Of a stretch of DNA of 27,791 nt, positions 15,630 to 21,833 are shown one piece after another (positions within the stretch are counted from its first letter, which is position 1; every line of letters begins with the position of its first letter). Below the pieces are notes generated by a model that saw only the letters and a program-made list of their open reading frames with translations, was not told where the DNA came from and searched no databases. The DNA is from Clostridia bacterium (lineage in GTDB: Bacteria > Bacillota > Clostridia > UBA1381): assembly GCA_017420825.1 (NCBI GenBank), contig JAFQNU010000193.1:1-27791 (forward strand), given 5' to 3'. A program made the translations under genes and the position numbers.

Positions 15630-16595
15630 ATGAAACTGAATTTATTTGAACTAATTACAATTCCACTGGGTTATATTATAAAGCTGATATATGACCTGGT
15701 TCAGAACTACGGCTTATCTATTATCATTTTTACTATTATTGTTAAGCTGTTGATTTTACCGTTGAATATAAAATCGCAGAAGGCAATGAAAAAACAGCAA
15801 AAAATACAGCCATTGCTTAACGAACTGCAGAAAAAATACGCAAATGACAAGGAAAAGCTTCAGACAGAAATGATGAAGCTGTATAAGGATAACGATGTGA
15901 GCATGATGGGCGGATGTCTGCCATTGCTTATACAGATGCCAATATTAATCGGCTTATACAGAGTTATCCAGGGACCTTTAAAATATCTTTTACAGGTAAA
16001 TATAACAGATGCAGGTGTTGTTGATAAAATTAATAACATTGTAACACTTATGAGCGAAAATTTCCCCAACGAGCTTGGCTCATATGCCGGCATGACTGCC
16101 GAGAAGCTGTTTTCAAACGCACAAATTCAGCTTGCAACCTGGAGTGAGCTTGTTCTCGATAAAGCAGATGCATGGGTAATTAACTTTGATTTTCTTGGAA
16201 TGAACCTCGCAAAGGTTCCGTCATCAGCTTTAAATTATCTGACAAGAGGAGACTTCTCCCAGCCTGATGTTATAGCACTTTTGCTTATTCCTGCAATTGC
16301 AATATTTACAACATGGCTCTCAATGAAGCAAACACAAAAAACATCGGGACAAAACCAGAATAACGTAAACGAACAGCAAGCAAATACTATGTCAACAATG
16401 AATATGCTTATGCCTGTTATGACAGGTTTCTTTACCTTTACATTGCCTTCAGGTATGGGTATATACTGGATTATGCAAAACCTTATACAAATTGTGCAAT
16501 ACTATGCATTAAATAAATATTTTGATACTAAGGAGGACGATTTCGTTGTTAAACTTCCGGAACAAAACAGAAAAAACCGCAAAAAGCGTAAATGA
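15630..16595 (+). CDS. yidC: Membrane protein insertase YidC/Oxa1 family
   Basis: A YidC/Oxa1/SpoIIIJ insertase of 321 aa with five predicted membrane segments (about 8-24, 28-46, 92-112, 197-215, 250-290 including the last pair). The charged groove residue in TM2, usually Arg in the IIR-LLILPL context, is Lys39 here (IIVKLLILPL). That keeps the positive charge. There is no lipobox, unlike many Bacillus homologues. The C-terminus ends in a basic tail (RKNRKKRK) that could contact the ribosome. It overlaps jag by 50 nt. Confidence 0.95.
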   Translation: MKLNLFELITIPLGYIIKLIYDLVQNYGLSIIIFTIIVKLLILPLNIKSQKAMKKQQKIQPLLNELQKKYANDKEKLQTEMMKLYKDNDVSMMGGCLPLLIQMPILIGLYRVIQGPLKYLLQVNITDAGVVDKINNIVTLMSENFPNELGSYAGMTAEKLFSNAQIQLATWSELVLDKADAWVINFDFLGMNLAKVPSSALNYLTRGDFSQPDVIALLLIPAIAIFTTWLSMKQTQKTSGQNQNNVNEQQANTMSTMNMLMPVMTGFFTFTLPSGMGIYWIMQNLIQIVQYYALNKYFDTKEDDFVVKLPEQNRKNRKKRK

Positions 16596-17304
16596 GGCAA
16601 TCGAGCTGGCTCTTTGTGAAATGGGCTTAGCTCAGGAGGATGTCGATATAGAGGTTGTTGATGAGGGTACTAAAGGATTTTTAGGTCTTGGCTCTAAGGA
16701 TGCTAAAATTGTTGTAACGGTAAAAGAGCCTGTTCCCTGTATGGCAAAGGCATTTTTATCGAAAATTTTTAAGGGCATGAACCTTGAAGTGGATATTAAA
16801 ACAACCCTTGACGGTGACAATCTTTTAATTGACCTTTCGGGCGAGCATATGGGTATTATAATAGGAAAAAGAGGTGACACTCTTGACAGCTTGCAGTACC
16901 TTACATCTTTGGTTGTAAACAAGGGTGGCGATAATTATATCAAGGTTACTCTTGATACAGAAAACTATCGTGAAAAGAGATATGTTGCACTTATCGCACT
17001 TTCAGAAAGACTTGCCGCAAAGGTAATTAAAAGCGGTAAGAAATATACTCTTGAGCCTATGAATCCGTATGAGAGAAGAATTATTCACTCAACTCTCCAG
17101 ACAAATGAAGAGGTAACAACCTTCTCGATTGGTGAGGACCCTTACAGAAAGGTAGTTATTGCACCGAAAAATCCTGTAAGACCGTCATATACAAAGAAAA
17201 GCTACTCCTCTTACACTCCGACTCACAACCGAGACAAAGAGAAAAAGCACTCTGACTTTGAGAGCTACATTCAGGAGCATACATCTGAGGAAACCGAAGA
17301 ATAA
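16546..17304 (+). CDS. jag: RNA-binding protein Jag (KhpB)
   Basis: A 252-aa RNA-binding protein with three parts: Jag_N (about 7-58, with FLGLGS), a KH domain with GKRG at 107-110, and an R3H domain (about 135-205) containing NPYERRIIHSTLQ. KhpB partners with KhpA in controlling cell division and elongation in streptococci. The start is the TTG at 16546, because AAGGAGG ends 9 nt before it. An upstream in-frame TTG (16522) precedes that binding site and is rejected. The gene therefore starts inside yidC. The C-terminal tail is charged and probably disordered. Confidence 0.94.
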   Translation: MLNFRNKTEKTAKSVNEAIELALCEMGLAQEDVDIEVVDEGTKGFLGLGSKDAKIVVTVKEPVPCMAKAFLSKIFKGMNLEVDIKTTLDGDNLLIDLSGEHMGIIIGKRGDTLDSLQYLTSLVVNKGGDNYIKVTLDTENYREKRYVALIALSERLAAKVIKSGKKYTLEPMNPYERRIIHSTLQTNEEVTTFSIGEDPYRKVVIAPKNPVRPSYTKKSYSSYTPTHNRDKEKKHSDFESYIQEHTSEETEE

Positions 17305-17325
17305 AATACAGGGAGAGATGGGAAA

Positions 17326-18057
17326 ATGTCAGGTCATTCCAAATGGAGTACAATTAAACGTAAAAAGGGTGCAAACGATGCACAAAGAGCTAAAATATTT
17401 ACAAAAATTGCAAGAGAGATTATTGTTGCTGTTAAAGCAGGCGGTCCCGACCCCAATAATAACTCAAGCTTAAAGGACGTTATCTCCAAGGCAAGAGCGG
17501 CTAATATGCCAAACGACAATATTCAAAGAACAATAAAAAAGGCCGCAGGAGATACCGAAACCGATAACTATGAAAACATCACATATGAAGGCTACGGCCC
17601 GAACGGTGTTGCGGTAATTGTTGAGACTCTTACCGATAACAGAAACAGAACCGCTGCAGATGTTCGTCACGCATTTGACAAATTTGGCGGTAATATGGGA
17701 CAGACAGGCTGTGTAAGCTTTATGTTCGATAAAAAGGGCGTAATCTTAATTGAAAAGGACGGTATTGATGAAGATACTATTACCATGGACGCATTAGAAG
17801 CAGGTGCAGAGGACTTTTCAGCAGAGGACGAATGTTATGAAATAACAACCGCTCCCGAAGATTTCCACGCTGTCAGAGACGCACTTGAAGGGAAATATGA
17901 GTTTGTGTCTGCCGAGGTTACTATGGTGCCTCAGACAATGACCGAGCTTACAGATGACGATCAGATTTTGAAGATGCAAAAAATGATTGATACCCTCGAA
18001 GATAGCGATGATGTCCAGAACATTTATCATAATTGGGATATGCCCGAACAAGAATAG
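17326..18057 (+). CDS. yebC: YebC/PmpR-family protein
   Basis: A 243-aa member of the YebC/PmpR family, opening MSGHSKWSTIKRKKGANDAQ and containing NRNRTAADVRHAFDKFGGN. The family is annotated as transcriptional regulators, and YebC-type proteins have also been linked to translation of proline-rich stretches. It lies 21 nt after jag with GGGAGA before the ATG, so it probably ends the rpmH operon, replacing the mnmE/mnmG genes often found there. A strong hairpin terminator follows at 18136. Confidence 0.95.
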   Translation: MSGHSKWSTIKRKKGANDAQRAKIFTKIAREIIVAVKAGGPDPNNNSSLKDVISKARAANMPNDNIQRTIKKAAGDTETDNYENITYEGYGPNGVAVIVETLTDNRNRTAADVRHAFDKFGGNMGQTGCVSFMFDKKGVILIEKDGIDEDTITMDALEAGAEDFSAEDECYEITTAPEDFHAVRDALEGKYEFVSAEVTMVPQTMTELTDDDQILKMQKMIDTLEDSDDVQNIYHNWDMPEQE

Positions 18058-18135
18058 CATATTATGAATACGCACTGAAAAAGAAAAAATTAATTATACA
18101 AACAGCAGTATTATAACATTATACCTGCGTAAAAG

Positions 18136-18164
18136 AAAGCGATTGGAAATTATCCAATCGCTTT
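18136..18164 (+). terminator. Bidirectional terminator, ancestrally shared by yebC and lysS
   Basis: A perfect 12-bp stem (AAAGCGATTGGA and TCCAATCGCTTT) with a 5-nt loop. T-rich tracts follow on both strands: TTTAATTTTG on plus, CTTTCTTTT on minus. The displaced lysS tail starts 22 nt further on, so before the islet arrived this hairpin would have ended lysS from the other side. Confidence 0.85.
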
Positions 18165-18186
18165 AATTTTGTCCTTATTACAGCTT

Positions 18187-18215
18187 TTATTTGTCCAATG
18201 GTTTCATCGTCGGGA
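18187..18215 (-). repeat. Left attachment site carrying the displaced 3' end of lysS
   Basis: Read on the minus strand, this encodes PTMKPLDK and stop, exactly the last residues of lysS. It is not joined to any gene. The five mismatches to the intact copy (21805-21833) all fall at third codon positions: ACG/ACA, AAA/AAG, CCA/CCC, TTG/TTA and GAC/GAT. The similarity ends abruptly at GTCGGGA (18209-18215). Beyond it the sequence is unrelated to lysS, so this 7-mer is the probable crossover core. Confidence 0.75.
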
Positions 18216-18335
18216 TTTGAGTCTCGAAATTCACATAACTCACCATAACTCTGCATATCCCTTTATACAAGGCATTTTCAATATGAAAACCTTTGACATA
18301 AGTATTTATAAGTCTATATATTATATGCACAAAAT

Positions 18336-18365
18336 GGTGTAGTGATTTGGTGTAGTTGGTGTAGT
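18336..18365 (+). repeat. Left-end GGTGTAGT direct repeats (putative integrase arm sites)
   Basis: Three direct copies of GGTGTAGT at 18336-18343, 18349-18356 and 18358-18365, between the left attachment site and the specificity gene. The same octamer occurs twice at the right end (21756-21775). A separate pair of CATAACTC copies with 10-bp period sits at 18234-18241 and 18244-18251. Apart from these, the stretch 18216-18385 shows nothing. Confidence 0.55.
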
Positions 18366-18385
18366 GGAAAGTTATTAATTGTATT

Positions 18386-19486
18386 TTATTTAATTCTATC
18401 GCTATAAGGTAAGTTGTTTATATAATTCTCCATAAATTTCCAATCTGGAATATAACCCTTTTCTGAATATGTATGTGTTTCATCAATGATTGGATTTCTG
18501 TTAATGTCTCTTAAAACAGGAAGTTTTAATGCCAAATAAGGTAGCGTTTTATTTGCCTGTCTTCCATATGAATATCTATATTGATTTGCCGCCAAAACAG
18601 TACAAACAAACATCTTTATCTTTAAACTCATTTTTGTTTTGGGTAACAACAAATACAAATCTCTACCGCTATAAAATGGCCTTTTTTGCACAAAGGTAGA
18701 TAATACACTACCACCACCTGCAACAGTAATTGTTTCTGCTGGTTGTGGTTCTTTTCCGTTGATTTTTTTCACATAAGCAGAAACACCATTGTTTTCGGAA
18801 GTTCTTGCTACAAATGCTACACCTTCCGGATCATCATAAGTTGTTTCATCACAAGCATTTAACTCCATATTGATACCATACTGCACCTTAAACAAATCAG
18901 ACACCGTAAATTCCTCCCAGTCAGAAGCATTCAGACTTGTAATGCTTCTTCCATCAATTTTTGTTTTTGGTGGTTCACAATTTAATGACTTAATATAATT
19001 CTCCATAAATTGCCAATCTGGAATATAACCATCATCAGAAAATGTTTTCTGTTCATCAAGTATAGGTGTTCCATCATCTCTTTTTTGAACAGGCAATTTA
19101 ATTACAATACCTTTGGAATCTCCAACTCGACATTGTCTTCCATAACTCCATTTACCATTCTCATTAAAAGAAATAATTGAGGTTAAAAACAAACCAACAT
19201 ATTTTGACATAGTGAATTTTGGAGAAAAAACATTTGCATCACTTGTGGCACAAAAAGGTTCTCCTTGATAAAAGGCTTTACATTCAACCTTTCCTGTTAC
19301 AATTCTATTGCCTTCAAAATCAGGAGATAAATTTATCATTTGACCGACACCATTGTTTGTTGCAGAGGCAGAAATATATGGTGTGGTTCCTTCATCGTAA
19401 TCATCAGAACTATAATAGTTACCTGCACTAATATCAAACAACTTTGTTATATTAAACTCTTTCCATTCATTAACATTTAATTTCAT
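18386..19486 (-). CDS. Specificity subunit (HsdS-like / BcgI B-like) of a restriction-modification system
   Basis: The DNA-recognition subunit, 366 aa, built as two similar halves of about 185 residues. Each half opens with a W-x-E-F-x(3)-LF block (WKEFNITKLFDI at about 7-18; WEEFTVSDLFKV in half two), has a variable target-recognition region, and closes with GYIPDW-QFMENYI or GYIPDW-KFMENYI. The two variable regions should read the two parts of a bipartite target. The length is close to BcgI subunit B. It starts 2 nt after the methyltransferase stop. The closing blocks are almost identical in DNA (18421-18457 and 18994-19030), a likely site of half-swapping. Target sequence is not predictable. 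Confidence 0.88.
   Translation of the reverse strand: MKLNVNEWKEFNITKLFDISAGNYYSSDDYDEGTTPYISASATNNGVGQMINLSPDFEGNRIVTGKVECKAFYQGEPFCATSDANVFSPKFTMSKYVGLFLTSIISFNENGKWSYGRQCRVGDSKGIVIKLPVQKRDDGTPILDEQKTFSDDGYIPDWQFMENYIKSLNCEPPKTKIDGRSITSLNASDWEEFTVSDLFKVQYGINMELNACDETTYDDPEGVAFVARTSENNGVSAYVKKINGKEPQPAETITVAGGGSVLSTFVQKRPFYSGRDLYLLLPKTKMSLKIKMFVCTVLAANQYRYSYGRQANKTLPYLALKLPVLRDINRNPIIDETHTYSEKGYIPDWKFMENYINNLPYSDRIK
18421..18457 (-). repeat. Intragenic direct repeat, copy 1
   Basis: A 37-nt direct repeat encoding the conserved closing block of the second half of the specificity subunit. It differs from copy 2 (18994-19030) at one base. The copies are 573 bp apart, exactly 191 codons, so recombination between them keeps the reading frame. 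Confidence 0.8.
18994..19030 (-). repeat. Intragenic direct repeat, copy 2
   Basis: Partner of 18421-18457, with one mismatch in 37 nt. It encodes the closing block of the first half of the specificity subunit. Confidence 0.8.
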
Positions 19487-19488
19487 AA

Positions 19489-21429
19489 TTATTCACCATC
19501 AATATCTTTTTCATAGACATTGCCTTCCTTGATAAGATATGCCAAATAATTATTAAGTGTTTTTTGAAAATCATCAGCAGTAAGTTTTGAATAATCCGTT
19601 TTCATATATGCTTCACATAGCCATTCTGCATCAGAATCAACTTTTTCAACAGCAGATTTTCCGTCTTCTGATGCTTTCCGTTCAAACAAATCAAGCCATT
19701 CTTCTTCAATAGCTTTCCATTTGGAACTGCCATCAGCTTCAAACTGTTCAACCCTACCAAGATTTTTTCGTTTCACGAAACCATCATCTTTACAATAACC
19801 AAAAAATGTACTTCTTATAGTTCCGTCTGGTTTGACATGGGGTTGTCCAAGAGTAAAAAGCATACAACACGCACAAACGGAAGCACCAGGATAAAACATT
19901 TCACCAGGCAATGAAAAAACGGCTTCAAGTGTATTATCTTGAAGAAGTGCTTCTTTTTCTGCGGTAATAATCTTCCCTGTGCCAATAGCACAAGCTAACG
20001 GAAGTAATACTGCAAGTTTTACAAGTTTTGGTTCTTCTCCGTTTTTGATGCGTTCTTCGTTCATCTCTTTTATAACATCAGAGAAATAATGAACAAACAC
20101 CAAACCTTTTGTGGCATCTTCTTTTCCGTTTGCAGAAGAACCCCAGTCTTTCTTATATTTTGCAGGAATACCAATAGGTTTTGCGTTGTAGGGTGGGTTC
20201 ATCAAAATTATGTGTGGATCGGCTTGTTTGATAAATGCCTTATGGTCAAAACAACTACCAAGTTTTATATTTGAATTACCATCACCGTGTATCAGCATAT
20301 TTGTAACAGAAAGTCCAAATGCTTTTTCTTCAACTTCTATTCCAAAAATATTTTCTTCTTTAACTTTCTTTTGCAGTCTTTTTGTTTCTGCTTCTGTATT
20401 ACCCCTACGGCAATCAGCAAGTTCTTTAACCATTGCTTGAACAAGGAATGAAGCACTTCCACAAGTTCCGTCAAGAACACGCTTTGTCCTATCAACTTCG
20501 GTGATACGGCACATAAATTCTGTAATATGGTCTGGTGTGAATGCTTGGTTTTTATCTGCTTTACCTGTGTATTTATTAAATGCTATAAAGAACAGATTTA
20601 AGATGTCCTGACCTTCGGAACTGTCAGTATCAATAAACTTAAATATATTCATAAGAATATAATCTATAATTTCTATCCAGTCAGCCTTTTTTAATGCACG
20701 AACCTTTTGGTCTGTCAGAACATTTCTTTGCAACAATTCAATTTTCTTTTGCTTATTATCAGAGCCATCAAGTAGTTCAGAAAGAGTATTTTCAATACCT
20801 GCCCTAATTTCCTTTTCGGATTTTAATACAAATGAATTGTTTATAGTTTTTTTCAATTCTTCGTCAATTTTTGTTGCACCAATCTTTTTAACCAAATCTT
20901 TTATATGTAATAAAATTGTTCCTACAAATTGACTTCTTAATTGTTCAGCAATATCTTTTTTGTGAAGAAGTTCATTTAACGCATAAGTGTTTCTGAGAAC
21001 TTTTTCACGGTCATTTGATTTGTTAAGGTCAAATAAAGACTTGTAGTGTTCCATAGTATCAAGAACTGTTTCTTCTTCAAGAATGTGGTCATCATCTACA
21101 AAAGATTTCCAAACCTTGATTTTATCGTTATTTGTATTTGCAAGTATGCAAATAACTTTTTTCCCTGTATGTAATGCCCTTTCTTCTTCAAGATATTCTG
21201 CAAGTTGTTTCTCGTCAGCATCAACAAAATTCTGTTTTGTTTCAACCAAAACAACATATTCACCATCTTCAAAACGAATATCTAATTTAAAGTGATTAAC
21301 ACTATGTCCTGCAAGTTCTTCCAATTTTGCTTTTGAACCTGCTTCAAGAACATAACTATATTCTCCACCTTCAATATTTGAGGTCATATATGTATTTCCG
21401 ATTCGCTCTATCATATCATATCTATTCAT
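19489..21429 (-). CDS. Fused restriction-methylation subunit (BcgI A-like): PD-(D/E)XK-like N-terminus plus N6-adenine methyltransferase
   Basis: A 646-aa protein that methylates adenine in DNA and probably also cuts it. Residues 46-110 look like an HsdR_N/PD-(D/E)XK nuclease domain: D50, then E63-T-K65 in VVLVETKQ, then a QLAEYL helix. After a helical linker (about 130-290) comes an HsdM-type methyltransferase: QAFTPDHITEFM (295-306), SAM motif I VLDGTCGSASFL (318-329), FGIEVEE (362-368) and catalytic NPPY (411-414). An ordinary HsdM is shorter and lacks the N-terminal domain. Size and pairing with a 366-aa S subunit resemble BcgI (about 72 and 39 kDa), and no hsdR is present. The start overlaps the RHH gene by 4 nt. 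Confidence 0.85.
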   Translation of the reverse strand: MNRYDMIERIGNTYMTSNIEGGEYSYVLEAGSKAKLEELAGHSVNHFKLDIRFEDGEYVVLVETKQNFVDADEKQLAEYLEEERALHTGKKVICILANTNNDKIKVWKSFVDDDHILEEETVLDTMEHYKSLFDLNKSNDREKVLRNTYALNELLHKKDIAEQLRSQFVGTILLHIKDLVKKIGATKIDEELKKTINNSFVLKSEKEIRAGIENTLSELLDGSDNKQKKIELLQRNVLTDQKVRALKKADWIEIIDYILMNIFKFIDTDSSEGQDILNLFFIAFNKYTGKADKNQAFTPDHITEFMCRITEVDRTKRVLDGTCGSASFLVQAMVKELADCRRGNTEAETKRLQKKVKEENIFGIEVEEKAFGLSVTNMLIHGDGNSNIKLGSCFDHKAFIKQADPHIILMNPPYNAKPIGIPAKYKKDWGSSANGKEDATKGLVFVHYFSDVIKEMNEERIKNGEEPKLVKLAVLLPLACAIGTGKIITAEKEALLQDNTLEAVFSLPGEMFYPGASVCACCMLFTLGQPHVKPDGTIRSTFFGYCKDDGFVKRKNLGRVEQFEADGSSKWKAIEEEWLDLFERKASEDGKSAVEKVDSDAEWLCEAYMKTDYSKLTADDFQKTLNNYLAYLIKEGNVYEKDIDGE

Positions 21430-21605
21430 TTCTTCTTACCTCTCAAATCTTTGTTTATTAAATCGGTTAAATACTCATTGATAGAATATCCGGGTTTTTT
21501 TGTTTTCCGTTCAATTACTTTTTTCCATAATTCAGCATATAAATCCGGTGGGATACGCAATACATATTTTTGTTTGGAATTTGTTGCCACTACTGTTTTT
21601 TTCAT
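21426..21605 (-). CDS. Arc-type ribbon-helix-helix DNA-binding regulator
   Basis: A 59-aa protein whose YVLRIPPDLYAELWKKV segment followed by YSINEYLTDLINKDL fits the RHH fold: one short beta-strand and two helices. It has a basic C-terminus (RGKKK). The ATG at 21605 is chosen because GAGGTG lies 6 nt upstream; an in-frame GTG at 21614 is part of that binding site. Its 3' end overlaps the methyltransferase start by 4 nt, so the two are coupled. The promoter in front carries an 11-bp inverted repeat over the -10, pointing to autorepression. No toxin gene is adjacent, so it is more likely a controller of the restriction system than an antitoxin. Confidence 0.78.
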   Translation of the reverse strand: MKKTVVATNSKQKYVLRIPPDLYAELWKKVIERKTKKPGYSINEYLTDLINKDLRGKKK

Positions 21606-21622
21606 ACATTTCACCTCAAAAC

Positions 21623-21673
21623 GATATCATAATATTATGAGATTATGATATCATTTTAGATAACAGATGTCAA
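21623..21673 (-). promoter_or_regulatory. Promoter and inverted-repeat operator of the RHH-restriction operon
   Basis: Minus-strand TTGACA (21668-21673), a 17-bp spacer and TATCAT (21645-21650). A perfect 11-bp inverted repeat, GATATCATAAT (21623-21633) and ATTATGATATC (21642-21652), brackets the -10 and the predicted start point. An extra ATTATGA copy lies between the arms (21634-21640). Bound repressor would block RNA polymerase. Confidence 0.72.
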
Positions 21674-21687
21674 TATTTTTTAATAAA

Positions 21688-21714
21688 AAAGGACTACGGA
21701 AATTCCGTAGTCCT
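21688..21714 (-). terminator. Terminator of lysS, supplied by the islet
   Basis: A near-perfect palindrome (GGACTACGG and CCGTAGTCC around AAATT, extended by AAA/TTT). On the minus strand it runs into TTTTTTATT. It ends lysS about 90 nt after its stop and insulates the RHH promoter just beyond. Confidence 0.82.
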
Positions 21715-21755
21715 TTGCAAACATTAGGCGCCTTTTTTCAATTTTTACACATATT

Positions 21756-21775
21756 GGTGTAGTATTTGGTGTAGT
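21756..21775 (+). repeat. Right-end GGTGTAGT direct repeats (putative integrase arm sites)
   Basis: Two direct copies, 21756-21763 and 21768-21775, spaced 12 nt, in the same orientation as the three copies at the left end. They lie 30-50 nt inside the lysS stop codon. Confidence 0.55.
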
Positions 21776-21804
21776 GATACACCTGAAACGCTGTTATTTC
21801 AATA

Positions 21805-21833
21805 TTATTTATCTAAGGGCTTCATTGTCGGGA
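21805..21833 (-). repeat. Right attachment site within the 3' end of lysS
   Basis: This holds the last eight codons and stop of lysS plus the GTCGGGA core (21827-21833). It matches 18187-18215 with only third-position codon differences. The tail downstream of the core is inferred to have come with the islet and to have restored the gene. Confidence 0.75.

Larger units (their letters stand above)
18209..21833. mobile_element. Integrase-less 3.6-kb genomic islet at the 3' end of lysS
   Basis: The unit is bounded by GTCGGGA copies at 18209-18215 and 21827-21833, 3,618 bp apart, inside lysS-tail repeats in the same orientation. Just inside each end lie GGTGTAGT direct repeats: 18336, 18349 and 18358 on the left, 21756 and 21768 on the right. 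The cargo is an RHH regulator and a two-subunit restriction-modification system, all on the minus strand. No integrase, excisionase or mobilisation gene is present. The islet may be a remnant, or an element mobilised in trans by a related integrase. Its own terminator (21688-21714) now serves lysS. Confidence 0.7.

Noticed and set aside
18211..18225. Short stem-loop CGGGA-TTTGAG-TCTCG next to the lysS tail, resembling a tRNA T-arm and hence a tRNA attachment site
   Set aside because: The loop is 6 nt rather than 7, and no acceptor or anticodon arm can be built around it. The lysS-tail match explains the site better.
18421..19030. Repeats in the specificity gene as part of a CRISPR array
   Set aside because: There are only two copies, 573 bp apart, inside an open reading frame, encoding a conserved protein block.
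21426..21605. RHH gene as the antitoxin of a toxin-antitoxin pair
   Set aside because: No small toxin gene is next to it. The following gene, overlapping by 4 nt, is the restriction-methylation subunit.
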